From NCBI GenBank assembly GCA_002382045.1, contig DFZJ01000024.1, forward strand, positions 6,796-20,161: 13,366 nt of DNA, read 5' to 3'. Origin of the DNA: Syntrophaceae bacterium UBA4059 (GTDB taxonomy: Bacteria > Desulfobacterota > Syntrophia > Syntrophales > Smithellaceae). The notes beneath the pieces were generated by a model that did not search any database, was not told where the DNA came from, and saw nothing but the letters and a program-made list of their open reading frames with translations. How positions within the stretch are numbered: the stretch's first letter is position 1; each line of letters starts with the position of its first letter. Shown here piece by piece: positions 1-7,900 of the stretch. The position numbers were made by a program, and so were the translations under genes.

Positions 1-24
1 GTGGATAGTGGATAGTGGATAGTG
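1..24. repeat. 7-bp tandem repeat (GTGGATA)n at window edge
   Basis: Three exact copies of GTGGATA lie at 1-7, 8-14 and 15-21, followed by a partial copy (GTG, 22-24) that runs into a GTG-rich stretch just before the mnmE start. The array may extend left of the window. It lies within 40 bases of the mnmE start codon, where a ribosome binding site should be, and no clear purine-rich site is visible there. Confidence 0.8.
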
Positions 25-38
25 AGTGTGTGAAACAT

Positions 39-1421
39 ATGACCCAGACAGACACCATCGCAGCCATCGCCACGCCTCTCGGTACGGCGGGACTGGGCAT
101 CATCCGAGTCAGCGGTCCTATGGCCTCTGAAGCAGGAAGGCTGCTTTTCCGTCCGGCGCACCCAAACTGCAATTGGCAAAGCCATCATGCTTATCACGGT
201 GATATCGTCAGCGCCTGCGGCACAACCACTCTCGATGAAGTGTTGGTAACCCTGATGCGCGCCCCGCATTCATTCACAGGCGAAGACGTGCTGGAAATCT
301 CCTGTCATGGCAACCCGCTGATCCTTCAGAGCATCCTTGAACAGCTCATGACACTGGGCTGCCGCCCGGCAAGACCCGGCGAATTCACCGAACGCGCCTA
401 TCTGAACGGCCGGATGGATTTGTCGCAGGCGGAGGCGCTGGCCACCATCATCTCCGCCCAGTCGGCAAAAGCCCGGCAAATCGGACTGGCCCAGATGAAG
501 GGATCTCTGGGCCGTAAAGTAGGCGACCTGCGGATGTTGCTGATTGAAGCTCTGGCCGGGCTGGAAGCCGCCATTGATTTTACCGAAGATGTTCACGAAA
601 ATGAGACGCCGGCCCTGCCCCCGCAAATTCATGAAGCCATTGCCGGGATTGAATTGCTTTTATCGACTTACCGGCAGGCCCGATTATTCACCTGTGGCAT
701 CAACGTCATCATTACCGGCAAACCCAATGTAGGAAAATCCAGCCTGCTCAACAGCCTTGCCGGCCGGAAAAAAGCGATTGTGACCGACATCCCCGGCACC
801 ACCCGGGATCTGATCACCCAGACCATTACCCTGGGCGGCCTTGCCGTCCATCTGACGGACACAGCCGGTATCCGGAAACCCCAGGATGCCATAGAAAAAG
901 AAGGCATCGATCTGGTTTGGGAACATCTGGAACAAGCCGACATCATTGTCATTGTGCTCGATGGCAGCAAACCCCTGACTTCCGAAGACCGGCATATTCT
1001 GGAACATAACAAAAATCGCGACTGCCAAATGATCATTGCCGTCAATAAATCCGATCTGCCTGCGGTCTGGAGTCCGGATCAGCTTCCTGATGATCTCCTG
1101 CAGGGTTTCGATATGCTCAAAATATCGGCCAAATCCGGCGACGGGCTTGATGCGTTGAAAAAGGCCGTGACCGATTCGACCGGCTCAAGCGATATCGTAA
1201 GCGATGGAGGGATGATTACTCAGCTGCGCCATAAACTGGCTCTGGAAAAAGCGCTCACCCATCTCATGGCAGCCCGGGAAACCATCACCGCCGGCCGCTC
1301 GCCGGAATTCACCGCCTTTGAACTCCACTGCGCCCTGGATGCTCTCGATGAAATCACCGGCAAAAAAATCCAGGAGGACATCCTTCACAAAATTTTTTCC
1401 AGTTTCTGCATCGGCAAGTAA
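39..1421 (+). CDS. mnmE: tRNA uridine-5-carboxymethylaminomethyl(34) synthesis GTPase MnmE
   Basis: MnmE works with MnmG (GidA) to install the (carboxymethyl)aminomethyl group at C5 of wobble U34 in certain tRNAs, using GTP hydrolysis and a folate-derived one-carbon unit. The 460-residue product has the usual family length. It starts MTQTDTIAAIATPLGTAG, the conserved beginning of the folate-binding domain, so I chose the ATG at 39 over an in-frame GTG at 15 inside the tandem repeat. The G domain sits in the second half: P-loop GKPNVGKS (227-234), the switch I motif PGTTRD, DTAG (274-277) and NKSD (336-339), with SAKSGDG as the G5 element. The C-terminus is FCIGK, containing the invariant cysteine (C457). 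The gene is complete, with no good Shine-Dalgarno sequence. It is housekeeping and probably not functionally linked to the genes downstream. Confidence 0.97.
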   Translation: MTQTDTIAAIATPLGTAGLGIIRVSGPMASEAGRLLFRPAHPNCNWQSHHAYHGDIVSACGTTTLDEVLVTLMRAPHSFTGEDVLEISCHGNPLILQSILEQLMTLGCRPARPGEFTERAYLNGRMDLSQAEALATIISAQSAKARQIGLAQMKGSLGRKVGDLRMLLIEALAGLEAAIDFTEDVHENETPALPPQIHEAIAGIELLLSTYRQARLFTCGINVIITGKPNVGKSSLLNSLAGRKKAIVTDIPGTTRDLITQTITLGGLAVHLTDTAGIRKPQDAIEKEGIDLVWEHLEQADIIVIVLDGSKPLTSEDRHILEHNKNRDCQMIIAVNKSDLPAVWSPDQLPDDLLQGFDMLKISAKSGDGLDALKKAVTDSTGSSDIVSDGGMITQLRHKLALEKALTHLMAARETITAGRSPEFTAFELHCALDALDEITGKKIQEDILHKIFSSFCIGK

Positions 1422-1422
1422 T

Positions 1423-1451
1423 TTGAAAATAGCCCTGCTTTGTGCTAAGGT
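1423..1451 (+). promoter_or_regulatory. candidate promoter for the FlgT-like gene
   Basis: TTGAAA (1423-1428) is followed after 17 bases by TAAGGT (1446-1451), preceded by TGC as in an extended -10. The -10 matches the consensus poorly (3 of 6), so this is only a candidate. It lies immediately after the mnmE stop codon and 25 bases ahead of the next start, so the gene may instead be read through from mnmE. Confidence 0.3.
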
Positions 1452-1476
1452 TTTAAAAACATTATGAGGTGAAACC

Positions 1477-2607
1477 ATGAAACAATATGTCTGTTTACTT
1501 GCCCTGATGCTCTTGTTTTGCTTTGCCGCCCCCAATGGATTCTCACAGACAAAATGCATCAATACCAGCGGTGAAGCGGCAATTGTCAACCAGGATGTGC
1601 CGTCGGCAAAACTGGAAGCCGTTGCCCGCGCCAAATGGGCAGCCATTGAACAGGTTGTCGGCACGGAGGTGAAGGCAGGCAGTTTTGTGCAGAACTTCAC
1701 GCTGGTCGACGACGTCATCAAAACCAAAGCAGGCGGTGTGGTCAAGAGTTATAAAGTCGTCGGTGAAAATATTAAAGATGACATCATGAATATTAAAATC
1801 AACGCCTGCGTGGAACCCTCCCAGGCCAGGGAAGCCGTCTCACAACTGGGCTTAAACAACGCCATCGCCGTTTTCATTCCGGCGCGTAAACCGGGACACA
1901 GAGGCGATGTCTTTGAAGAAACCAATATTCTGTCCGAAACACTCATCGGCAAATTAATCGAGCAAAGTTACACGGTCGTGGATGTCGCCCCGACACACGC
2001 TGTTGACGCCAGAGAAATCGAAAAAGCCATGCGCTCCGGCAGCACGCTCTCTTTGCGCAGCATGATGTACAAATTCCTGTCCAACCTGATTATCATCGGA
2101 AAAGTGGATTACACGATTTCCACCAAAAAAGGCGAAGACATCGGCTACGGTCTTTCCATGCCGTTCAACAATGTCACCGTAAGGCTCAATTACCGGATCA
2201 TTGCCAAAAACAACAAAACCGGGAATATGGAAATCCTGTCAACCGGCGTGGAGCAGGCCAAGGGACTGGCCAACAACGTCGAAGATGCCACCGCGGAAGC
2301 CATGAAAGAACTGGCCGCCAATCTTACACCCACTATTCTGGACAAAGTGGGGCAGTACATCAAAGGCAATACCAAGAAAGTGGCCGTTCGGGTCAATGGC
2401 ATTGAAGACATCGATAAAGTTCTGGAAGTGAAACAGATTCTGCAAAGCATTGTCTGGGTATCCGAGGTGCAGGAAAAGCAGATGGGCGATTTTGTCGTCA
2501 GCTATCCCGAAAACACGCTGTATCTGGCCAACAGCATCAAGCAAAAAGGAAATTTCAAAATTGTCAATTTTTCACCTTATTCACTGACGCTGGATCTTTT
2601 GAAGTAA
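1477..2607 (+). CDS. secreted FlgT-N-domain-like envelope protein
   Basis: A 376-residue protein with an N-terminal signal peptide (residues 1 to about 24: basic start, Leu/Phe-rich core, small residues before GFSQ), so it should be exported to the periplasm. Residues about 27-115 resemble the N-terminal domain of flagellar assembly protein T and related LPP20-type envelope proteins: the pattern SGEAAIVNQD, ARAKWAAIEQVVG, a V-x-N-F-x-L block, GGVVKSYKVVGE and a closing IKINACVEP. The middle part (about 128-290) has alternating strand and helix segments starting NAIAVFIPARKP. The last 75 residues look like a small alpha/beta repeat. A GAGGTG ribosome site (1466-1471) supports the ATG at 1477. 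It is followed 117 bases later by a CsgG-like lipoprotein gene on the same strand, suggesting a joint role at the outer membrane. No flagellar genes are in the window, so I do not name it flgT. The domain call rests on pattern recognition only. Confidence 0.75.
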   Translation: MKQYVCLLALMLLFCFAAPNGFSQTKCINTSGEAAIVNQDVPSAKLEAVARAKWAAIEQVVGTEVKAGSFVQNFTLVDDVIKTKAGGVVKSYKVVGENIKDDIMNIKINACVEPSQAREAVSQLGLNNAIAVFIPARKPGHRGDVFEETNILSETLIGKLIEQSYTVVDVAPTHAVDAREIEKAMRSGSTLSLRSMMYKFLSNLIIIGKVDYTISTKKGEDIGYGLSMPFNNVTVRLNYRIIAKNNKTGNMEILSTGVEQAKGLANNVEDATAEAMKELAANLTPTILDKVGQYIKGNTKKVAVRVNGIEDIDKVLEVKQILQSIVWVSEVQEKQMGDFVVSYPENTLYLANSIKQKGNFKIVNFSPYSLTLDLLK

Positions 2608-2616
2608 TATAGGGAG

Positions 2617-2641
2617 GTCGGTATTATTGATACGTACCGAC
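2617..2641 (+). other. 7-bp inverted repeat in intergenic spacer
   Basis: GTCGGTA (2617-2623) and TACCGAC (2635-2641) are perfect inverted arms with an 11-base loop, starting 10 bases after the FlgT-like stop codon. No T-run follows, so it is not a standard intrinsic terminator. It could be a weak mRNA-stability hairpin or an operator. Confidence 0.35.
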
Positions 2642-2654
2642 AAAAATATTCAAC

Positions 2655-2684
2655 TTAAGATCCGAAGCAGGAATAGAATAAAAT
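2655..2684 (+). promoter_or_regulatory. candidate promoter for the CsgG-like lipoprotein gene
   Basis: TTAAGA (2655-2660) and TAAAAT (2679-2684, 5 of 6 to consensus) are separated by 18 bases in an AT-rich spacer. The lipoprotein gene starts 41 bases downstream. The -35 match is modest (4 of 6). Confidence 0.3.
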
Positions 2685-2712
2685 TGTCAGTCGAACTTGA
2701 CGAATAAAAATC

Positions 2713-2719
2713 AGGAGGG
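2713..2719 (+). promoter_or_regulatory. strong ribosome binding site
   Basis: AGGAGGG lies 5 bases before the ATG at 2725 and fixes the start of the lipoprotein, which places the lipobox cysteine at residue 29. Confidence 0.7.
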
Positions 2720-2724
2720 AAAAA

Positions 2725-3795
2725 ATGTTCACTTTTCGCGGAAAGTCCCGTCATTTTAAGTATTTTATTTTACCGGTTGCGTGTATCGCCCTGCTGGCTG
2801 TTTCCGGCTGCGCGACGAAAATCAAAGTTAACATGCTCCAGCCTGCGCAATATCATGAAGCATCGCTCACCAAAGCCATCGCCGTTCTGCCTTTTTCAGG
2901 CCCCGGCGGCCGGGAATTTGCCGCCGAAATCGAAGGGGTTCTGGCCGGAATCGGCATCGATGATAAACAGTATTTCACCCTGGTTGACCGCGCCTCCGTT
3001 GACAAATCCATCAGTGAAATGAAGTTTTCGCAAAGCGGCCTGGTAGATTCGCGAACAGCCGTCAAACTCGGCAAGATGATCGGCGCTCAGGGAATCTATA
3101 CCGGTATCGTCACACAAAACAACTATCAGGACAGTTCATATTTTGCAAAGCGTCAAACCTGCACACGATATGAGCAGAGGCAGGACAAAAAAGGAAGAAC
3201 CTACGAAGGCGCCTGCCTTCATTGGCGCACCTATACCGTGCAGTGCACCAAACGTGTTGCCAATTTTGCGGTTTCGCCGAAACTGGTCGATGTAACAACC
3301 GGCAGAATCATTTATTCCCGCAATCTCTCCGCAACAAAAGATTCATCCGGTTGCGAAGATACATCACCTGCTGAAAGCGAGATGATTCTTCTGGATAAGG
3401 CTAAAAATCAAGTTAAGCAGGAGTTCCGCCGCGATGTTGCGCCTTACTATGTGACCCGGGAAATCCGGCTGATGGATTCTACCGACGGAATCGAATCAAA
3501 AGAAGCCATTGACAAACTCAAACGCGGCATGGAATACGCGGACAAAGGCCGTATGGACAGCGCCTGCGAACTCTGGGGAGAAGCCCGTAATCTGGCATCC
3601 AAATCTTACGCCCTGCTTTATAATCTGGGTGTCTGCGCGGAAAGCCGGGGCGATCTGGACGCCGCCCTGTCTCTTTACAGGCAGTCCGATAAAATACTGG
3701 GCAAGCCGAACGACGATATTTCGCAGGCGCTTTCCCGCGTCGGCGAAGCCATTAAAAACCGCAGCAAGCTCAAAGAAGCGCTGGGCAGGAAATAA
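2725..3795 (+). CDS. CsgG-like outer-membrane lipoprotein with C-terminal TPR-type helices
   Basis: A 356-residue lipoprotein precursor. The signal peptide ends in lipobox VSGC, with C29 the predicted lipidated residue; A30 follows rather than Asp, which in enterobacterial rules means outer-membrane sorting. Residues about 49-200 resemble the CsgG/LpoB-type fold: KAIAVLPFSG, then FTLVDRASVDKSISEMKF, a GLVDSRTAVKLGKMIGAQG block typical of CsgG-like proteins, and LVDVTTGRIIYS. An insert at about 140-178 carries three cysteines (C146, C164, C174), with another at C210, so disulfides in the periplasm are plausible. Residues about 257-325 form paired helices with TPR spacing (AIDKLKRGMEYADKGRMDSA, then YALLYNLGVCAESRGDLDAA). 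True CsgG proteins form the curli secretion pore; the TPR extension and absence of curli genes argue for a different scaffold role, perhaps with the preceding FlgT-like protein. Function unknown. Confidence 0.78.
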   Translation: MFTFRGKSRHFKYFILPVACIALLAVSGCATKIKVNMLQPAQYHEASLTKAIAVLPFSGPGGREFAAEIEGVLAGIGIDDKQYFTLVDRASVDKSISEMKFSQSGLVDSRTAVKLGKMIGAQGIYTGIVTQNNYQDSSYFAKRQTCTRYEQRQDKKGRTYEGACLHWRTYTVQCTKRVANFAVSPKLVDVTTGRIIYSRNLSATKDSSGCEDTSPAESEMILLDKAKNQVKQEFRRDVAPYYVTREIRLMDSTDGIESKEAIDKLKRGMEYADKGRMDSACELWGEARNLASKSYALLYNLGVCAESRGDLDAALSLYRQSDKILGKPNDDISQALSRVGEAIKNRSKLKEALGRK

Positions 3796-3849
3796 AAAAA
3801 GAAGGTTGGTTTGTTGAGCGTCCGCGAGACCGCCGCGCTCAACAAACCA
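3794..3849 (-). terminator. intrinsic terminator for the phosphorelay operon, convergent region
   Basis: A perfect 14-bp inverted repeat (3807-3820 with 3836-3849, TGGTTTGTTGAGCG and its complement) encloses a 15-base loop. Read leftward, the stem is followed after six bases by seven consecutive T (3800-3794), as expected of a rho-independent terminator for the minus-strand operon ending at 3993. The T-run overlaps the stop codon of the CsgG-like gene. Read rightward there is no T-run, so it would at most be a weak terminator for the plus-strand genes. Confidence 0.7.
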
Positions 3850-3942
3850 CCATCATCAAACGGCGCCGGGTGACCATCAATGTGGAAAGCAAGCCCCGCC
3901 CCGGGAGGCTGTGTCGCCATGTTAAAACGCATCATGAAAGTT

Positions 3943-3968
3943 GTCATTCCCGCGCAGGCCGGTATGAC
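3943..3968. repeat. degenerate palindromic intergenic repeat (GTCATTCC type)
   Basis: GTCATTCC (3943-3950) and GGTATGAC (3961-3968) pair in 7 of 8 positions around CGCGCAGGCC. The unit resembles the palindromic GTCATTCCCGCG...GGGAATGAC element that recurs between genes in many bacteria, with two substitutions from a fully symmetric copy. Only one copy is in the window, so the repeat assignment comes from general knowledge. Confidence 0.45.
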
Positions 3969-3992
3969 GAAAAGAGGCGTTGTGCAAAACCC

Positions 3993-4625
3993 TTATTCTT
4001 TCTTTTCGCCGGCGCTCTCCTTTTTGTCGCTGGCATTCTGATCTTCTTCTTTCTTTTCCTCCGCCTTTTCCTCTTTTTTCTCAACCGGCTCTTTTAAGGG
4101 CGGCTCTTTGGCGGGCGTTTCGCTTTTAAACGCGGCCCTGGCCATCTCCTCCAGATACCGCTGGCAGGCAATAATCGCAGCCGACGCTCTGTCATGATCA
4201 ATTTTTTCATAATACCTTAAAATCCGCTCGCCGATTTCCCTGACGCTGAAAGGTTTGACAATGTACCCCTGAATGCCCTGTTTCATCATCAGAGTGACAT
4301 CCTCTTTCTTGTTCAGACTGGTGGACATGATAATGGTTGTGGACATGTCATGGAATTTGCCTCTGATTTCTTTCAGAACGGAATAGCCGGTCATCACCGG
4401 CAGCATGATATCCAGAATGATGATATCCGGCTGCCACTCGTTATAGCTGACCAGCGCGTCATGGCCGTTTGCGACAAAGCGTTTTTCAAAAATACCGTCG
4501 GGCAACCCGCGATGATACAGCAAATTGATATTCGGACTGTCCTCGACAATCAATATCTTGATCTTATCCCCGATAAAGTTTCCACCCGGTCCGATCAGAG
4601 CATCTATTTCATCTTTACTCAGCAT
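3993..4625 (-). CDS. response regulator with FliM-like N-terminal peptide and Lys/Glu-rich tail
   Basis: A 210-residue protein with one receiver domain at about 22-142: acidic pair E28-D29, phosphoacceptor D72 (IIILDIMLP), S101 at the switch Ser/Thr position, and K124 in VKPF. All catalytic positions are present, so it should accept phosphate, most simply from the Hpt protein encoded just upstream. Residues 2-11 (LSKDEIDALI) closely match the N-terminal peptide of FliM (LSQAEIDALL), which binds phosphorylated CheY. Residues about 168-210 are a low-complexity run rich in Lys, Glu, Pro and Ala, probably disordered. There is no DNA-binding or enzymatic output domain. It is the last gene of the operon; its ATG lies within the end of the Hpt gene (11-nt overlap), with GAAGG a few bases upstream, indicating translational coupling. 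A terminator follows at 3849-3794. Confidence 0.93.
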   Translation of the reverse strand: MLSKDEIDALIGPGGNFIGDKIKILIVEDSPNINLLYHRGLPDGIFEKRFVANGHDALVSYNEWQPDIIILDIMLPVMTGYSVLKEIRGKFHDMSTTIIMSTSLNKKEDVTLMMKQGIQGYIVKPFSVREIGERILRYYEKIDHDRASAAIIACQRYLEEMARAAFKSETPAKEPPLKEPVEKKEEKAEEKKEEDQNASDKKESAGEKKE

Positions 4626-4932
4626 AAATAACCTTCACGTGATCCAAATAGTTTGTCAGCACATTCACACATGCATTGACGGCTGAAAGATTATTCGAAA
4701 GCGCCGCCCCTTCAATGGCCCTGCCCGTTTTACTGATATCGTCAAAACCATAACCGCTGCCATAGCTCTTCATACTGTGGCCGATCCGGCGGATGGTTTC
4801 CAGATCATGATCAGACAGAGCATCAACAATCGTACGGATATCTTTCCTGGTGTTTTCCATGAACTGGGGAATAAGATCCGCCAGTTCCGGATCGATTTTT
4901 ACGATGATGTCGTCCTTTTTTTCCATAGTCAT
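4615..4932 (-). CDS. stand-alone Hpt phosphotransfer protein
   Basis: A 105-residue, all-helical histidine phosphotransfer protein. The phosphorylatable histidine is H52 in IGHSMKSYGSGYGFDD, with K55 at the conserved i+3 position. Related Hpt domains usually read HxxKG or HSMKGSG here; this one has Ser-Tyr in place of the Gly-Ser. It would relay phosphate between the receiver domains of the hybrid kinase and a soluble regulator in the cytoplasm. Its start codon overlaps the kinase stop codon as ATGA (4932-4929), and its 3' end overlaps the next regulator by 11 nt, so the three proteins are likely made in coupled amounts. A second in-frame ATG lies two codons in; the first is preferred because of the ATGA coupling. 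Confidence 0.93.
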   Translation of the reverse strand: MTMEKKDDIIVKIDPELADLIPQFMENTRKDIRTIVDALSDHDLETIRRIGHSMKSYGSGYGFDDISKTGRAIEGAALSNNLSAVNACVNVLTNYLDHVKVIYAE

Positions 4933-7900
4933 TTTTCTTTCTCCTGACGGGTTTGCTCCACAATCGCGGACAAAAGCGCTTCTTTCCGGATGGGCTTGGT
5001 CAGATGCGCATTACAGCCGGCATCAAGGCTTTTTTCAATATCCTCCTGGAAAACATGGGCGGTCAGCGCCAGCACGGGGGTCGGCTCCGCTCCGGTTTCT
5101 TTTTCCCACTTGCGGATTTCGCGCGTTGCCGTATAACCGTCCATCACCGGCATCTGCATATCCATAAGAATAATATCATAAACACCCTTCCGGAATTTTT
5201 CCAGTGCAATCTGGCCGTTTTCAGCCTCTTCGACGATGAAAGGCGTTTTCTCCAAATAGGAGCGAACGAGCATCCGGTTGTTTTCCGCGTCTTCCACCAG
5301 CAGGATTTTCAGCGCCGCCAGTTTTGCAGGCGATGGAGCCGGAATCCCTGTTTTGACGACGCCCCCCTGAAGCCCCAGCGTCTTTTTGATCATTTCTTTC
5401 AAATCGGATTTTTTCACCGGTTTGACCAGATAACCGGAAATGCCTGCACGATGAACCCTGGCCGTGTCAATATTAAAGGAATCCGACGTCATCATGATCA
5501 TCTTGGAGTCATTCAGCCGGGGCGCCTTCCGGATAAACTCCGCGAGTTCAAAACCGTCCATGCCGGGCATATGGCGGTCCAAAATGATCAAGTCGTAAGG
5601 AGCGCTCTGTGACCGGATCTGCCGGCTGAGTTCCTTCATCGCGTCTTTCGCGTCAAAGGCGTCGGTCACGACCGCACCCCACGGCAAAAGCATGCGATGG
5701 ACAATTAAACGGTTGGTGGCGTTATCATCGACCACCAGCACCCGCAATCCTTTCATATCGATGGCCACTTCCTGCGATTTGAGGCCTGTTTCTTTCTGAC
5801 GCCGGAATTTAAGGGTGAAGAAGAAACAGCTTCCGCGCCCCTCCTCGCTTTCCACCGATATGTTTCCGCCCATCAAATTCACCAGTTTCCGGGAAATGGC
5901 CAGTCCCAGTCCCGTGCCGCCAAATCTGCGGGTCACAGAAGAGTCAGCCTGGGAAAACCTCTCGAAAATGATCGGCAATTTATCGGCGGGAATGCCGACG
6001 CCCGTATCCCGGATCGAAAAGCGAATAGCAGCTTCACCGGGCAACGATTCTTCCTCAACCGTCTCCAGCGAAACGGTCACTTCTCCCTTTTCCGTAAATT
6101 TGACGGCATTCCCGATCAGATTCATCAAGACCTGACGAAGGCGCTGCGGATCTCCCACCAGAGCAGTCGGCACATGATGCGGAATATCAACCATCAGTTC
6201 GATGCGTTTTTTGTAGGCCTGCAGGGCCAGAATCGCGGATATTTTTTCCATCACATCCACCAGATCGAAACCGGCATACTCCATTTCAACTTTGCCCGCC
6301 TCGATTTTGGAGTAATCCAGAATATTGTTGATGATGCTCAGGAGCGATTCTCCGGCGTTCCGGAACGTCCGCACGTAATTCTGCTGATCGTCGTCAAGGC
6401 TTGTTTCCGCCAGCAGATCGGACATGCCGATAATGGCGTTGAGCGGCGTGCGGATCTCATGACTCATGATGGATAAAAATTCGCTTTTCGCCCGGCTGGC
6501 CTCTTCGGCCTTTTCTTTTGACGCAACCAGATCCTCCTGTGCCTGCTTCTGATCGGTAATATCCGTAATCAGACCCAATGTCGCCGGTCGCCCCTCCCAG
6601 TCAATCAGGACGGAATTGTTTAGCGTCCATCTGATTTGACCATTCTTATTCATGGATCGGTACATATAATTAGTGGGCGTTGCATCGCCATTGATCTTCT
6701 GCAGATATCTCGCGATTACCAGTTCCCGGTCATCCGGATGAACGAGGTTAAAAGCGGGCATCGCCAGAAATTCCTGCTCCGAATAGCCGGATGACTCCAC
6801 TGCCTTCTGGTTTGCGAATTTAACCACACCATCCTGCACCACCATAATTATTTCGTTGGCGGTTTCCACGAGAACACGGTATCTTTTTTCGCTATTGTGA
6901 AGCGCCTCTTCCGTCTGCTTGCGCAGCAGAGCTTCGCCGATATGGTTGGCGAGGCTCTCCAGAATGTTGAGCGTATCGAGACTGAACTGATTGCTCCGGC
7001 GGTCGTTGAGCTGCAACAGACCGATAATTCGCTGCCTGGCGCGTATGGGCACGAGGGCGATGGAGGCATAGCCGTAATGCATACATTGGTTGCGCGGATG
7101 ATACCGGGGATCCTCATGGGCCGGAAGGTCAAGCAGCGGATAAGAATCGTTGGTCCAGAAGCTTCCGCCCGGCGTAAAGAGCGGATGAGCGGGATCGGTT
7201 TTCCCCGAGACGACCAGTCCGCAGGCGCATTCCAGCATCACGCTGCCGTCCGACCATCGGCAGGCACAACCATTGTGGTCGCGGACGACCAGCGCATTCT
7301 CCTTCAGCAGGAAATCGGGTGGGAAACCGGTCTGGTCATAATAAGGATAATCCTCGCCGTTTTGCAGCCTCATTCCCACAGCATCGTGACCGGTTGCTTC
7401 TTTTATGGCGGAAAGGATACGGCGGATGGAATCCTGATAATCCGCTGATTCGTTGAGGATCGCCAGCACCTCGGTGGAAAGACCGCGGTAACGTTCGGCC
7501 TGCTTGCGGTCAGTTATATCGCTCAAGGCGCCAACCATCCGCAAAACTTTCCCGTTCGCATCCCACTCGGCCACTTTGCCGCGCGTGGACACCCAGCAGT
7601 ACCTGCCGGATTTCATTTTCATCCGCAATTCAATATTAAAACTCTCACTGTTGTTGACGCTCCTTTTCAAATCCCGTTTGACACGGCCAATATCTTCCGG
7701 ATGAACCAACGCGCGCCACGTCTCATAGGATGCTTCAAAGTCTCCGTTCTCATAACCGAGCAGGGTGTAACAGGAGGGGCTGAAATACACGCGACCGCTC
7801 GGAACATGCCAGTCCCAAATCCCGTCATTCACTGCGGTAAGCGCTTCGGCATAGCGGGCCTCACTGGTCACCAGAGCCGCTTCGGCGCGCTTGCGCTGGG

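Noticed and set aside
1185..1745. 186-codon minus-strand frame spanning the mnmE end and the FlgT-like start
   Set aside because: It overlaps two well supported plus-strand genes and shows no domain signal.
3675..3947. 90-codon minus-strand frame through the terminator hairpin
   Set aside because: It crosses the terminator stem and continues antisense into the lipoprotein gene, with no plausible ribosome site.
3870..4097. 75-codon plus-strand frame ending in a Phe/Leu-rich hydrophobic stretch, looking like a small membrane protein
   Set aside because: The hydrophobic part is the reverse complement of the Lys/Glu-rich tail of the regulator (GAA/AAA codons read as TTC/TTT). The first part is the palindromic repeat. 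Both explain it without a gene.
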